This document shows positions 51,981-61,060 of a stretch of 64,000 nt of DNA, one piece after another. Both the position numbers and the translations under genes were made by a program. The notes beneath the pieces are model-generated. The model worked only from the letters and a program-made list of their open reading frames with translations, was not told where the DNA came from and did no database searches. Origin of the DNA: Streptomyces sp. T12. GTDB taxonomy: Bacteria > Actinomycetota > Actinomycetes > Streptomycetales > Streptomycetaceae. The stretch covers positions 7,068,001 to 7,132,000 of the forward strand of contig NZ_CP117866.1 in the NCBI RefSeq assembly GCF_028736035.1, given 5' to 3'. How positions within the stretch are numbered: the stretch's first letter is position 1; each line of letters opens with the position of its first letter.

Positions 51981-53129
51981 TCAGGGCACGTGGCCCACCG
52001 CCTCCTCGTACAGCGTGCGGTTCACGGTCTGTGATTCCTGTAGGGGGCTTCCCTCCGCCACGCCCTGGGCCTCGTAGGCCGACTGGAGGCGTGTCGTCGT
52101 GCCGGAGCGGATTTCCCAGTCCATGCGCAGGGGTGGGGTGGATTTGAGGATGGCCTCCTCCGACTTCAGGAGTTTGGCCAGGTATGTGACGAAGCTCGCA
52201 TCCTGCTTGTAGTCCGATGCGAAGTACGTGTTCACCGTGCGGATGTAGGCCCTGAGGAGTGCCACGCCCGCGTCCACGTCGTCCTGCAGCAGTGTGCGGC
52301 CGTAGAGCATGCCGCCCAGGGGTTCGCCTGCCGGCTGGCCGCCCAGGAAGGCGTAGCCCCGCTTGCCGTCCACCTTGCGCCAGACCGGGTCCAGGAGCCA
52401 TGCGGAGTCGACGCCGCCGTTCTGCAGGGCCGTGAGGACGTCGGCGGAGCCCAGTTGCTGGTACTGGATCTCGGCCAGGCCGCCGCCGTGCTGCTCCAGT
52501 GCCTTCTCCATGGGGTACGCGATGACCGAGCCCTTGCCGATCATCGTGCCCAGCCTGCGGCCCGCCATGGCGACCCGGCTCGCGCTCTCGCCCTCCTTCA
52601 GGCGCACCCACAGGCCGCTCTTCGACTTCGGGTCGGGTGCGAAGTTCCCCGCGACCCACTTGATGTCGAAGCCGCCCTTGATGCCGTTCATGACCGCCGC
52701 CTCCGGGGCCGCCCACAGGGCGTCGATGTCCCCCTTGGCCAGCAGGGGCAGTGCGTCCGGGGTCGGAAGGACCTTCAGTTCGACGTCCAGGCCCTCCTTC
52801 TTGAACTCACCTTTGTCGAGGGCGACTTGTAGCGGGGCCACGTACTCGGCGCTCAGCGTTCCCGTCGCGATCGTCAGCTCACGGGGCTCGGACAGGGGCT
52901 GTGGGGGAGGAGTTCCGGGGAGGCAGCGGGCCGGAGTTCGGTTCGGGGAGAGGTCCTTCGGGTCCGTCCAGGCCTTCGCGCCGCAGCCCTCGACCGGGCG
53001 GACGGTGCGTTGTCCTGCGGCTGTCTTCGACGAGGAGTCCGACTCGTACGGCGATGAGCAGGCCGCCGACGCCAGCAGTGTTGCTCCTGCGGCGAGGACT
53101 ACGGCGTATGCGTGGGTCCTCCTGCTCAT
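51981..53129 (-). CDS. ABC transporter substrate-binding lipoprotein, SsuA/NrtA/TauA type
   Basis: A 382-residue binding protein. The N-terminus (MSRRTHAYAVV) is a lipoprotein signal with lipobox ASAAC, so Cys at about 24 should be lipidated. The binding domain begins at about 75 (RELTIATGTLSAEYVAPLQVALDKGEFKKEGLDVEL), followed by GDIDALWAAPEAAVMNGIKGG and QNGGVDSAWLLDPVWRKVDG. These are hallmarks of the nitrate/sulfonate/taurine family. Its start overlaps the permease stop by 4 nt (ATGA), giving the order ATPase-permease-binding protein, with the ATPase first. The exact ligand is not known. Confidence 0.9.
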   Translation of the reverse strand: MSRRTHAYAVVLAAGATLLASAACSSPYESDSSSKTAAGQRTVRPVEGCGAKAWTDPKDLSPNRTPARCLPGTPPPQPLSEPRELTIATGTLSAEYVAPLQVALDKGEFKKEGLDVELKVLPTPDALPLLAKGDIDALWAAPEAAVMNGIKGGFDIKWVAGNFAPDPKSKSGLWVRLKEGESASRVAMAGRRLGTMIGKGSVIAYPMEKALEQHGGGLAEIQYQQLGSADVLTALQNGGVDSAWLLDPVWRKVDGKRGYAFLGGQPAGEPLGGMLYGRTLLQDDVDAGVALLRAYIRTVNTYFASDYKQDASFVTYLAKLLKSEEAILKSTPPLRMDWEIRSGTTTRLQSAYEAQGVAEGSPLQESQTVNRTLYEEAVGHVP

Positions 53130-53989
53130 GACTGGCCCCTTCCTCGGTCCCTCGGTGCCCACGGGGTGAGCAGGCGGCCGGCGAAGCGGATCAGTTCGGA
53201 GAAGAGCACCCCCAGGACGGCGACGCAGACGATGCCGACGAACATCACGTCGTTCTGGAACAGCGCGCGCGAGTCGAAGATCAGATGGCCCAGGCCGTTC
53301 GTCGCGGCGATCTGCTCCGACGCGACGATGACCAGGACCGCCACGCCCGCCGCGATGCGCGCGCCCACCAGGACCGACGGCAACGACGCCGGGAGCAGGA
53401 CGTGGCGGAACATCTGCCATCGCGAGGCGCCGAAGACCTGGCCCGCGTCGCGGTGGCCGGAGGGGATGGACATGACCGCGGACATGGTGGAGATCCAGAC
53501 GAAGAAGAACACCGTCGCCGCCACCAGCGCCACCTGCGGGCCCTCGCCCAGGCCGAACATGTTCAGGAAGATCGGCAGCAGGGCCAGTTTCGGTACGACG
53601 TACAGCGCGTCCAGGAGCGGTTCCAGGGCCGCTCGGACTAGGGAGAAGGAGCCCATCAGGAGGCCCAGGGCGTACCCCGCCGCCGTGCCCGCCGCGTAGC
53701 CCGCCAGGACGCGCTTCAGCGTCGCCCACACGTCCGGCCACAGGTCGCCGGCCGCGGCCCGGTCCCAGCCGTCGGCGAGGATCGTGGACGGGGCCGGGTA
53801 GACACGGGCGTCGATCCAGGCCTGGGAGGCGGCCAGTTGCCAGAGGAGGACCAGGAAGAGGGGTACGGCCAGCGCCAGCGACAGCTCCAGCGCGCGCCTG
53901 CGGCGGTGGGTGCGGGCGGGGTGGAGTTCGTGCGGGCCCGGGCGGCGGACCAGGACCGACTCGGCGGATGGCTTGGTGACTATCGTCAT
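53126..53989 (-). CDS. ABC transporter permease, SsuC/TauC type
   Basis: A 287-residue permease with six hydrophobic helices (first at about 37-57, LELSLALAVPLFLVLLWQLA). The EAA loop is seen at GHRDAGQVFGASRWQMFRHVLLPASLPSVLVG. A C-terminal helix precedes RLLTPWAPRDRG. The ATG at 53989 (MTIVTKPS) overlaps the ATPase stop by 4 nt. Family and context fit a sulfonate/nitrate importer. Confidence 0.9.
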   Translation of the reverse strand: MTIVTKPSAESVLVRRPGPHELHPARTHRRRRALELSLALAVPLFLVLLWQLAASQAWIDARVYPAPSTILADGWDRAAAGDLWPDVWATLKRVLAGYAAGTAAGYALGLLMGSFSLVRAALEPLLDALYVVPKLALLPIFLNMFGLGEGPQVALVAATVFFFVWISTMSAVMSIPSGHRDAGQVFGASRWQMFRHVLLPASLPSVLVGARIAAGVAVLVIVASEQIAATNGLGHLIFDSRALFQNDVMFVGIVCVAVLGVLFSELIRFAGRLLTPWAPRDRGRGQS

Positions 53990-54762
53990 GCCGGTACCGC
54001 CTCCTTCCGCAGCAGGTCCCACAGCTCGCTCTTCAACGCCGTGAACTCGGGTGTGGCGCGGATGTCGCCGGTGCGCGGGCGCGGGAAGGGCGGACGGTGC
54101 TCGGAGATGATCCGGCCCGGGCGGGCGGACATCACCAGCACGCGGTCGCCGAGGACGATGGCCTCCTCCAGGCTGTGGGTGATGAAGAGCGTGGTCGTCC
54201 TCAGCGACTGGGTGATGTCCAGGAGTTCGTCCTGGAGGATCGTGCGGAGCTGGGCGTCGAGCGCCGCGAACGGCTCGTCCATCAGTAGGAGTTCGGGCTG
54301 CACGGCCAGCGCCCGGGCGATCGCCACGCGTTGGCGCATGCCGCCGGAGAGGGTGGCCGGGTAGGCGTCCGCGAAGTCCGACAGGCCCATCCGGGCCAGC
54401 CAGTCGTCGGCGCGGGCGTTCGCCTCGCGGCGGGGGACGCGTTGGATGTCCAGGCCGAAGCGGACGTTGGCGCGGACGGTCTTCCAGTCGTAGATGCCGT
54501 AGTCCTGGAAGATCATGGCCGCGGGGCGTGTGCTGGATGTGCGGATCTCCAGCGCGCCCGTGCTCGGGCGGAGCAGGCCCGCGGCGATGCGGAGAAGAGT
54601 GGACTTGCCGCAGCCGGAGGGGCCGACGACACAGACGAACTCGCCGGGGGCGACGGTCAGATCGAGGGGGCCGAGGGCGTCGACCGTGTGGGGGGCTCGG
54701 CCGAAGGCGCGGGTGAGGTCATGGGCCTTGAGTTTGGGATACGGCGAATGCGGCTCTCCCAC
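53986..54762 (-). CDS. ABC transporter ATP-binding protein, SsuB/TauB type
   Basis: A 258-residue ATPase: Walker A GPSGCGKST (about 46-54), Q-loop AAMIFQDYGIYDW, signature LSGGMRQRVAIARAL (about 140-154), Walker B LLLMDEPFAALD and the switch His in ITHSLEEA. The GTG at 54762 (MGEPHSPYPKLK) is chosen because the frame above it shows no ribosome site or domain. It is the first gene of the three-gene operon on this strand. Confidence 0.9.
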   Translation of the reverse strand: MGEPHSPYPKLKAHDLTRAFGRAPHTVDALGPLDLTVAPGEFVCVVGPSGCGKSTLLRIAAGLLRPSTGALEIRTSSTRPAAMIFQDYGIYDWKTVRANVRFGLDIQRVPRREANARADDWLARMGLSDFADAYPATLSGGMRQRVAIARALAVQPELLLMDEPFAALDAQLRTILQDELLDITQSLRTTTLFITHSLEEAIVLGDRVLVMSARPGRIISEHRPPFPRPRTGDIRATPEFTALKSELWDLLRKEAVPA

Positions 54763-54861
54763 TTCGGTCTCCTTGCGGAGTGCGGAACGGACGTGTGGGT
54801 GCCGTCGACCATATGACGGTCCGTCAGATTCGGGAACCCCGTCCGCGCGCAGGCAGCACAA

Positions 54862-54889
54862 AGCCCCGGCACTCACCGGTGCCGGGGCT
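54862..54889 (-). terminator. Terminator downstream of the Fur-family gene
   Basis: agccccggca (54862-54871) and tgccggggct (54880-54889) form a 10-bp stem with an 8-nt loop, 34 nt past the stop codon on the minus strand. An inner accggt may extend the pairing. Confidence 0.75.
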
Positions 54890-54922
54890 CAGGGGTGTGG
54901 CGGGTTCAGGGTGTTGAGGGCC

Positions 54923-55339
54923 TCAGGCCTTCGCGCAGTTCGGGCAGATGCCGCGGTAGGTCACCTCGACGTCCGAGACCGTGAAGCCGAAGCGCTCGGA
55001 GTCGGGGAGGTCGGCCATCGGGTTGCCCGTCGGGTGGACGTCCCGGATCGAGCCGCACTGGGCGCAGACCAGGTGGTGGTGGGGCCGGTGGGCGTTCGGG
55101 TCGTACCGCTTCGCGCGCTTGTCGGTGGAGACCTCGAGCACCTCACCGAGGGTGACCAGCTCGCCCAGGGTGTTGTAGACGGTCGCCCGGGAGATCTCGG
55201 GCAGCTTGGCGACGGCCCGCGCGTGCACCTCGTCGGCCGTCAGGTGGACGTGATCGCCGGCGAGGACCTCGGCCACGACACGCCGCTGCGCGGTCATTCG
55301 CCATCCGCGTCCTCGCAGCCGTTCCAGAAGGTCACTCAT
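54923..55339 (-). CDS. Fur-family repressor (PerR/CatR-like)
   Basis: A 138-residue Fur-family regulator. Its winged-helix DNA-binding domain has MTAQRRVVAEVLAGDHVHLTADEVHA and the recognition helix ISRATVYNTLGELVTLG (about 53-69). The metal-binding domain has HHHLVC and two CxxC pairs (CAQC, CPNC) for structural zinc. S. coelicolor has a peroxide-sensing member, CatR, that this resembles; Zur or Fur roles cannot be excluded. The ATG at 55339 is preferred over GTG 55348 because a TAAGGT -10 box (complement of 55347-55352) ends 7 nt upstream. A TGGAC-GAA-GTCCA palindrome (55406-55418) lies upstream and may be an operator. Confidence 0.88.
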   Translation of the reverse strand: MSDLLERLRGRGWRMTAQRRVVAEVLAGDHVHLTADEVHARAVAKLPEISRATVYNTLGELVTLGEVLEVSTDKRAKRYDPNAHRPHHHLVCAQCGSIRDVHPTGNPMADLPDSERFGFTVSDVEVTYRGICPNCAKA

Positions 55340-55507
55340 GCAGAACACCTTAACAGCAGAAGGGCTAGGTTCCGAATGGGTGTGACTTTGGAGCCCGTTT
55401 CAATTTGGACGAAGTCCAGAATGGGGCGAGGGTGGCGGACGGGCCGGGTTCCTTGGGAGCCCGGCCCGGTGCGCGGGCCGGTTCGCGGGTCGTTTCCCCG
55501 GCCGTTC

Positions 55508-55900
55508 CTAGGCCGGTACGTGCTGCCGTACGGGTGCCCAGCAGCGGATGATGTCGCGGACCGAGACGATGCCGACGGGCTCGTCGTGGTCCAGGACGAT
55601 CAGATGGCGGAAGCCGCCGTGCGCCATGGCGCGGGCCGCCTCCTCCAGGGTCCACGACGGGGCGGCGAACACGACGTCGTTGGTGGTGTGGTCGTGGGTG
55701 CGTTCGCTGTCCGGGTTCTGGCCGAGGCCGACGGAGTTGAGGATGTCGCGTTCGGTGAGGATGCCGATACCGCCGGCGTCGGGGTCGTGGACCACGGCCG
55801 CGCCGACCCGACGGGCGGACATCAGCGCGGCGGCCTGGCGAAGGGTGTGGGTGGGACCGATGGTGAGGACCACGGTGCTCATGGCGTCACGTACGAGCAT
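55508..55900 (-). CDS. CBS-domain pair protein
   Basis: A 130-residue protein made of two CBS motifs (LVRDAMSTVVLTIGPTHTLRQAAALM and VVFAAPSWTLEEAARAMAHGGFRHLIVLDHDEPVGIVSVRD), a Bateman module that binds adenine nucleotides such as AMP, ATP or SAM. No attached catalytic domain is present, so it likely regulates a partner. The ATG at 55900 has an excellent aggaggtgg site about 8 nt upstream and is preferred to the GTG at 55912. Confidence 0.88.
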   Translation of the reverse strand: MLVRDAMSTVVLTIGPTHTLRQAAALMSARRVGAAVVHDPDAGGIGILTERDILNSVGLGQNPDSERTHDHTTNDVVFAAPSWTLEEAARAMAHGGFRHLIVLDHDEPVGIVSVRDIIRCWAPVRQHVPA

Positions 55901-56055
55901 GGATGGAGCCACCTCCTGGTGTGCCCCCCCGCCGCTGCGTTCACGGCTTTGTTCGCGGTTTCACAAATTCACAAGTGGGGGGACTCTCAGGGTTGCAGGT
56001 AAAGCGCGGGTCAACAAGGGGGCGCGTGCGGCTGGTACGGGGCGCGACGGGCGCG

Positions 56056-56856
56056 TCAGTAGCGCTGGTTGAGATACCCGAGGAACTCGTCGTGCAGGAG
56101 GCCGTTCGAGGCGGCCGCGTTGCCGCTGTGCGGGCCCGGGCGGCCGTCGAGGCCGGTGAAGCTGCCGCCGGCCTCGGTGACGATGATCGCGGTGGCGGCC
56201 ATGTCCCACAGAGACAGCTCCGGCTCGGCGCACATGTCCACCGACCCCTCGGCGACCATCATGTAGGGCCAGAAGTCGCCGTACGCGCGCGTGCGCCACA
56301 CCTCGCGGGTCAGGTCGAGGAAGCCGCCCAGCCGGCCCTGGTCCTCCCACCCGCTGAGTGAGGAGTACGCGAACGAGGCGTCCGTCAGCTTCGAGACGCG
56401 GGAGACCTGCAGACGGCTCGCGGAGGAGAGGCTGCGGCCGCTGAAGGCGCCGTGCCCCTTGGCGCCCCACCAGCGGCGGCCGAGCGCCGGGGCGGAGACG
56501 ACGCCCACGACCGGCTGGAAGCCGGTCTCGCCCGCCTCCATCAGGGCGATGAGCGTGGCCCAGACCGGGACGCCGCGTACGTAGTTCTTGGTGCCGTCGA
56601 TCGGGTCGATCACCCAGCGGCGGGGGCCGGTGCCCTCGATGCCGTACTCCTCACCGAGGATCGCGTCTCTCGGCCGGGCCCGCTGCAGCTGCCCGCGGAT
56701 CAGCTCCTCGGCGGCCTTGTCGGCCTCGCTCACCGGCGTCATGTCCGGCTTTGTCTCGACCTTGAGGTCGAGCGCCTTGAAGCGGCCCATGGTGGCGGCG
56801 TCGGCGGCGTCCGCGAGGACGTGGGCGAGGCGGAGATCGTCGAGGTAGTCCGGCAT
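56056..56856 (-). CDS. hisN: Histidinol-phosphatase HisN (inositol-monophosphatase type)
   Basis: A 266-residue magnesium-dependent phosphatase. It removes phosphate from L-histidinol phosphate, the penultimate step of histidine synthesis. The IMP-family metal sites are GEEYG (about 66-70), [15 protein letters not shown] (about 77-91) and [19 protein letters not shown] (about 205-223). The S. coelicolor orthologue (SCO5208, as I recall) was identified as this enzyme; sequence alone would also allow inositol monophosphatase. A TACGGT -10 box (complement of 56864-56869) ends 7 nt before the ATG, pointing to a leaderless mRNA. Confidence 0.85.
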   Translation of the reverse strand: MPDYLDDLRLAHVLADAADAATMGRFKALDLKVETKPDMTPVSEADKAAEELIRGQLQRARPRDAILGEEYGIEGTGPRRWVIDPIDGTKNYVRGVPVWATLIALMEAGETGFQPVVGVVSAPALGRRWWGAKGHGAFSGRSLSSASRLQVSRVSKLTDASFAYSSLSGWEDQGRLGGFLDLTREVWRTRAYGDFWPYMMVAEGSVDMCAEPELSLWDMAATAIIVTEAGGSFTGLDGRPGPHSGNAAASNGLLHDEFLGYLNQRY

Positions 56857-57469
56857 GAGACGAACCGTATCTGTCGTGGTCGGGGTGGGGCTACCAGGTG
56901 ACTGCGTCGGCTGGGCCGGGTCACAGGGACCGGCCGCTTGCCGGGTTGCCCGGTGTGGGGGCGGGGCGGGGGCGGGTCGCGCGGCCCGGCGCGGGGTGAC
57001 TGCGTCGGCTGGGCCGGTTCGCGGGTGCCGCCCGTTTGCCGGGTTGCCCGGCTTTGCAGCTGGGCGGGGTGGGGCGCGCGGCCCGGCGCCGGCGGGGTGC
57101 CGCCCGCGCCCACCCGTGCCGCCCCAGCGACACGGCTGCCCGCGGCTGGGCGGACCCGAAGCCGCGTACGGCGGGCACGGGCCCCACCCACGACGCACCC
57201 GCGGGCCTACGCGAACCTCCACCTCACCCGCACAGGCCGCCACAGACCTGCGGGTGCCTTCGGCAGGCATCCCCGCGCACTCGCCGCAGGTACCCGCAGG
57301 CACTCCCCCCCCCCCCCGCACTCGCCGCAGGTACCCGCAGGCACCCGCGCCCACCCGCCGGAGGCCCGCGCGTCGTAAGTGAATGGCGCCCCCGCGTGCC
57401 CTCGCGAACCCTTGACAGTGCCTCTGTGCGCGTCAAATCTGGGCGCAGAGCCGCTCGCTCAGGGAGGCG
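56857..57469. repeat. Gene-free region with a 98-bp tandem repeat, a 28-bp repeat and a C13 run
   Basis: No supportable gene occurs here. Two imperfect 98-bp tandem units (56897 and 56995 onward) share ggtgactgcgtcggctgggccgg and ttgccgggttgcccgg at the same offset. Farther right a 28-bp unit is repeated exactly (57276-57303 and 57317-57344), separated by a run of 13 C (57305-57317), which may vary in length. The right end carries the promoter of the TetR gene. Confidence 0.65.
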
Positions 57470-58081
57470 ATGATGCCTGCAGCGCGGGAATCCCTGCTGG
57501 ACGCTGCTTATACGGCGCTGGCGCGCCGGTCGTGGTCTGCCGTGCGGATGGTGGACGTGGCCGCGGCGGCCGGAGTGTCCCGGCAGACGCTGTACAACGA
57601 GTTCGGGAGCAAGGAAGGCCTCGCCCGCGCGCTCGTGCGGAGGGAGGCCGATGGATACCTCGCCGGCGTCGACCGCGCCCTCGCCACGCACAGCGACGCC
57701 CGCGAGCGCCTCACCGCCACCGCGGAGTGGACCGCCACACTCGCCCGCGACAACGCCCTGGTCCGCGCCATGCTCACCGGCTGCTGGAGCGAGCGACTGC
57801 CTTCACCGACCCTCTCGGCCGTCCCGTCCTCCTCCGCCGTACCGGCACAGCGGCGCGCCGACGGCCCCCTGCCCTCGCCCGGCGACTTCGTGGCCATCGT
57901 CCGCGACCGGGCCGTATCGGTCCTGTCCGGGCCCGGCATCAACAAGTCCGAGACCCCCGACCTCGCCCGCTCCTGCGAACTCGTCGTCAGACTGGCCCTG
58001 TCCTGCGTCGCCGCCCCACCCGGCGAAGGCGGCGTAGCCGACCTCGTACGCAGCGCGCTCCACCGGCAGTTGACCGGCTGA
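57470..58081 (+). CDS. TetR-family transcriptional regulator
   Basis: A 203-residue regulator. The N-terminal helix-turn-helix is typical: RESLLDAAYTALARRSW, then VDVAAAAGVSRQTLYNEFGSKEGLARALV (about 27-55). The C-terminal ligand domain is variable, with a proline/serine-rich loop at about 110-135. The ATG at 57470 has a gggagg site. It converges with the small exporter gene, whose stop is 44 nt away, and is a possible regulator of it. The effector is unknown. Confidence 0.9.
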   Translation: MMPAARESLLDAAYTALARRSWSAVRMVDVAAAAGVSRQTLYNEFGSKEGLARALVRREADGYLAGVDRALATHSDARERLTATAEWTATLARDNALVRAMLTGCWSERLPSPTLSAVPSSSAVPAQRRADGPLPSPGDFVAIVRDRAVSVLSGPGINKSETPDLARSCELVVRLALSCVAAPPGEGGVADLVRSALHRQLTG

Positions 58082-58124
58082 CCTCCGGAGGAAGCCCGCC
58101 ACAGTGCGTCGGGCGGCGCTTCGA

Positions 58125-58448
58125 TCAGTGCGACGAGCCGGACAACTGCAATCCGACGATCCCCACGATCACCAGACTGATCGAGACGATCTTCAACGTC
58201 GACACGATGTCCCCGAGGAAGATCATCCCGTAGATCGCCGTCCCCGTCGCCCCGATCCCCGTCCACACCGCATACGCCGGCCCCACGTCCAGCTTCTTCA
58301 GCGACAGCGTCAGCAGTCCGAAACTACCGAGGGCGAAGATGCAGAAGGCGACGGTCGGCCACAGGCGGGAGAAGCCGTGCGACAGCTTCAGGCAGACGGC
58401 GAAGCCGGTTTCGAGCATCCCCGCCACGATGACCAGCAGCCACGCCAT
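58125..58448 (-). CDS. SMR-family exporter, Gdx/SugE-like
   Basis: A 107-residue small multidrug resistance protein with four helices. The essential acidic residue of the first helix is in VAGMLETGFAVCLKLSHGF (Glu at about 13). The GDIVSTLKIVSISLVIVGIVGLQLSG segment covers the last helix. LKLSHGFSRLWPT resembles the Gdx (guanidinium exporter) subtype more than the EmrE drug-pump subtype. The start ATG has a ggagg site. A CATAAT -10 box (complement of 58535-58540) lies about 85 nt upstream. I see no guanidine riboswitch in the leader. Confidence 0.85.
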   Translation of the reverse strand: MAWLLVIVAGMLETGFAVCLKLSHGFSRLWPTVAFCIFALGSFGLLTLSLKKLDVGPAYAVWTGIGATGTAIYGMIFLGDIVSTLKIVSISLVIVGIVGLQLSGSSH

Positions 58449-58577
58449 GTGCTGTCCTCCCGTATCCCCACGTTCTGTGACTGCTTCGTCAGGTTCGTCA
58501 GGCTTTGGTCTGGCTTGGATCCGGCTCGGTGCGATTATGCCCTTACCAGCCCTACAGGGAGACAAACAACGCGGAGG

Positions 58578-59588
58578 TCAGTCGCCCTCCGTGTGCTCCC
58601 GCGAGGCCAGCAGCCGCCGTAGCGAGTACAGCCGCGCCTGATCGGCGTGACCCTCCGCCACCCAGTCGTCCAGCGCGCAGTCCGGTTCGTCATGACTGCA
58701 CGCACGCGGGCAGCCTTCGGTTCCCGCTTCCAGGTCGGGGAACGCGTGGATCACCCGGGACGGGTCGACATGAGCGAGGCCGAAGGAACGGACCCCCGGG
58801 GTGTCGATCACCCAGCCGTCGACCACCGTCAGCGGCAGCGCCAGCGCCGACGTCGTGGTGTGCCGCCCGCGGCCCGTCACCGCGTTCACATGACCGGTCG
58901 AACGCCGCCGTTCCTCCGGCACCAGCGCGTTCACCAGCGTCGTCTTGCCCACACCCGAGTGACCGACGAACGCCGTGACCCTGCCGTCCAGTTGCTCCCG
59001 CACCCGGTCCGCCGCGCCACCGTTCTCCAGCTCCTCACGGCTGGTGACGACATACGGGATGTCCAACGCCCCGTAGAGCTCCAGGAGTTTGTCCGGCGGC
59101 GCCAGGTCCGACTTCGTCATCACCAGCAACGGCTCCAGCCCCCCGTCGAACGCCGCCACCAGACAGCGGTCGATCAGCCGAGGCCGCGGCTCGGGGTCGG
59201 CGAGGGCGGTGACTATGGCGAGTTGGTCGGCGTTCGCCACCACGACGCGCTCGAACGGATCGTCGTCATCCGCCGTCCGCCGGAGCACGGACGTGCGTTC
59301 CGCGATCCGCACGATCCGCGCGAGGGTGTCCTTGGCGCCGGACAGATCGCCGACCAGCGCCACCCGGTCACCGACCACGGCGGCCTTGCGGCCGAGTTCG
59401 CGGGCCTTCATCGCCATCACGACCCGGTCCTCGACGAGGCAGGTCAGACGCCCGCGGTCGACGGTGAGGACCATGCCCTCGGCGGCGTCCTCGTGCTTGG
59501 GCCGGATATGCGTACGGGGCCGGGTGCCCCGGCGGCCGGGGCGGCTGCGGATGTCGTCTTCGTCGGTGTGCTTGCCGTAGCGGCGCAT
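58578..59588 (-). CDS. rsgA: Ribosome-associated GTPase RsgA
   Basis: A 336-residue circularly permuted GTPase that helps mature the 30S ribosomal subunit. An N-terminal OB-fold (about 35-105) binds rRNA. The permuted G domain has the G4 motif VMTKSDL (about 155), the P-loop GHSGVGKTTLVNAL (about 208-221) and DTPGVRSFGL (G3). A zinc motif CPRACSHDEPDC follows (about 291-304). It starts 12 nt after the aroA stop, so it is co-transcribed with aroA. Confidence 0.95.
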   Translation of the reverse strand: MRRYGKHTDEDDIRSRPGRRGTRPRTHIRPKHEDAAEGMVLTVDRGRLTCLVEDRVVMAMKARELGRKAAVVGDRVALVGDLSGAKDTLARIVRIAERTSVLRRTADDDDPFERVVVANADQLAIVTALADPEPRPRLIDRCLVAAFDGGLEPLLVMTKSDLAPPDKLLELYGALDIPYVVTSREELENGGAADRVREQLDGRVTAFVGHSGVGKTTLVNALVPEERRRSTGHVNAVTGRGRHTTTSALALPLTVVDGWVIDTPGVRSFGLAHVDPSRVIHAFPDLEAGTEGCPRACSHDEPDCALDDWVAEGHADQARLYSLRRLLASREHTEGD

Positions 59589-59600
59589 GGCGTTAAGTCC

Positions 59601-60917
59601 CTACGCCCCGAGCATCCCGGTCCACAGCTCGGGGAAGTCCGGCAGGGTCTTCGCCGTCGTCGCCACGTTCTCGATCCGTACGCCCTCGACCGCGAGGCCG
59701 ATGATCGCGCCGGCCGTCGCCATGCGGTGGTCCTCATAGGTGTGGAAGACCCCGCCGTGCAGTCGGCGCGGGCGGATGTGCAGGCCGTCGGCGGTCTCGG
59801 TGACGTCGCCGCCGAGCTCGTTGATCTCCTTGGTCAGCGCGGCCAGGCGGTCCGTCTCGTGCAGCCGCAGATGTGCGACGCCGCGGAGCGTGGAGGGGGA
59901 GTCCGCGAGGGCGGCGACCGCCGCGATGCCCGGGGTGAGTTCGCCGACCTCGCTCAGGTCCACGTCGATGCCGTGGATCGCACCTGAACCGGTGAACACG
60001 AGCCCGTACTCGGTGAGTTCGCAGGAACCGCCCATCTCGGTGAAGATCTCGCGCAGCCGGTCGCCGGGCTGGGTGGTACGGGTCGGCCAGTCCGGGACGA
60101 GGACCTTGCCGCCGGTCACCAGCGCCGCCGCCAGGAACGGCTGGGCGTTGGACAGATCCGGCTCGATGGTCAGGTCACGGCCGAGCAGGGCGCCCGGCGT
60201 GACCCGCCAGACGTTCGGCTCGCCGCCCGACTCCGGGGTGTCCACCTGCGCACCGACCGAGCGCAGCATGTCCACGGTCATGCGGATGTGCGGCATGGAG
60301 GGGAGGGCGGAGCCGATGTGGCGGACCTCGACGCCCTGGTTGAAGCGCGGCCCGGAGAGCAGCAGCGCCGACACGAACTGGGACGACGACGAGGCGTCGA
60401 TCTCCACCGGGCCGCCGTCCAGGGCACCCCCGCCGTGCACGGTCAGCGGCAGCGCGCCCCGGCCGTCGTCGTCGATCCGGGCGCCGAGGACGCGCAGGGC
60501 GTCGATCACGCCGTGCAGGGGGCGTTCGTACGACCTGGGGTCTCCGTCGAAGCGGATGGGGCCGTCGGCCAGCGCGGCGACCGGCGGCAGGAAGCGCATC
60601 ACCGTGCCGGCGTTGCCGACGTCGACCGTGGCCGGGCCCCGCAGGCCCGCCGGGAGCACGCGCCACGCCTCGCCGGTGCCCTCGGGGCCCACGCCCTCCT
60701 CGATGCCGACGCCCATCGCCCGCAGCGCGCCGGCCATCAGCAAGGTGTCACGGGAGCGCAGCGGGCGGCGCAGCCAGCCGGGCTCGCTCGCCAGGGCGGC
60801 GAGGACGAGGGCGCGGTTGGTGACCGACTTGGACCCGGGCACGTGGACCGTCGCGTCGACGGCTCCGCTCGCGTGCGGGGCGGGCCAAAGGGCGGTGGGT
60901 GCGTCGTTCGGGGCCAT
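59601..60917 (-). CDS. aroA: 3-phosphoshikimate 1-carboxyvinyltransferase (EPSP synthase)
   Basis: A 438-residue enzyme of the shikimate pathway joining shikimate-3-phosphate and phosphoenolpyruvate. Two signature regions are visible: [17 protein letters not shown] (about 25-41) and, near 95-105, [12 protein letters not shown], with [19 protein letters not shown] after it. [19 protein letters not shown] and [15 protein letters not shown] mark the second domain. The ATG at 60917 is supported by a TAGAGT -10 box (complement of 60925-60930) ending 7 nt upstream, so the mRNA is probably leaderless. Confidence 0.95.
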   Translation of the reverse strand: MAPNDAPTALWPAPHASGAVDATVHVPGSKSVTNRALVLAALASEPGWLRRPLRSRDTLLMAGALRAMGVGIEEGVGPEGTGEAWRVLPAGLRGPATVDVGNAGTVMRFLPPVAALADGPIRFDGDPRSYERPLHGVIDALRVLGARIDDDGRGALPLTVHGGGALDGGPVEIDASSSSQFVSALLLSGPRFNQGVEVRHIGSALPSMPHIRMTVDMLRSVGAQVDTPESGGEPNVWRVTPGALLGRDLTIEPDLSNAQPFLAAALVTGGKVLVPDWPTRTTQPGDRLREIFTEMGGSCELTEYGLVFTGSGAIHGIDVDLSEVGELTPGIAAVAALADSPSTLRGVAHLRLHETDRLAALTKEINELGGDVTETADGLHIRPRRLHGGVFHTYEDHRMATAGAIIGLAVEGVRIENVATTAKTLPDFPELWTGMLGA

Positions 60918-61026
60918 GGGCCCCACTCTATAAGGAGGGCGTTGGGTCGGCCGTCTGTCGTCTGCGGGTCCGTTGTGGCTGGTCGGGCCCACGCGGCGGA
61001 GCCGCAGATCGATACAGCCCGCGCCC

Positions 61027-61060
61027 GGTGTGATGCGCCCCTTCGGGGCTGCATCACACC
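61027..61060 (-). terminator. Hairpin over the stop codon of the M50 peptidase gene
   Basis: ggtgtgatgc-gcccc (61027-61041) pairs with ggggc-(t)-gcatcacacc (61045-61060) around a 3-nt loop, with one bulged base: a 15-bp stem that includes the stop codon at 61054-61056. No T-run follows on the minus strand. Confidence 0.65.

Noticed and set aside
58449..58577. Guanidine riboswitch upstream of the SMR gene
   Set aside because: The repeated cctgacgaa looked like ACGR loops at first, but no paired stems surround them, and no ykkC-like fold could be drawn.
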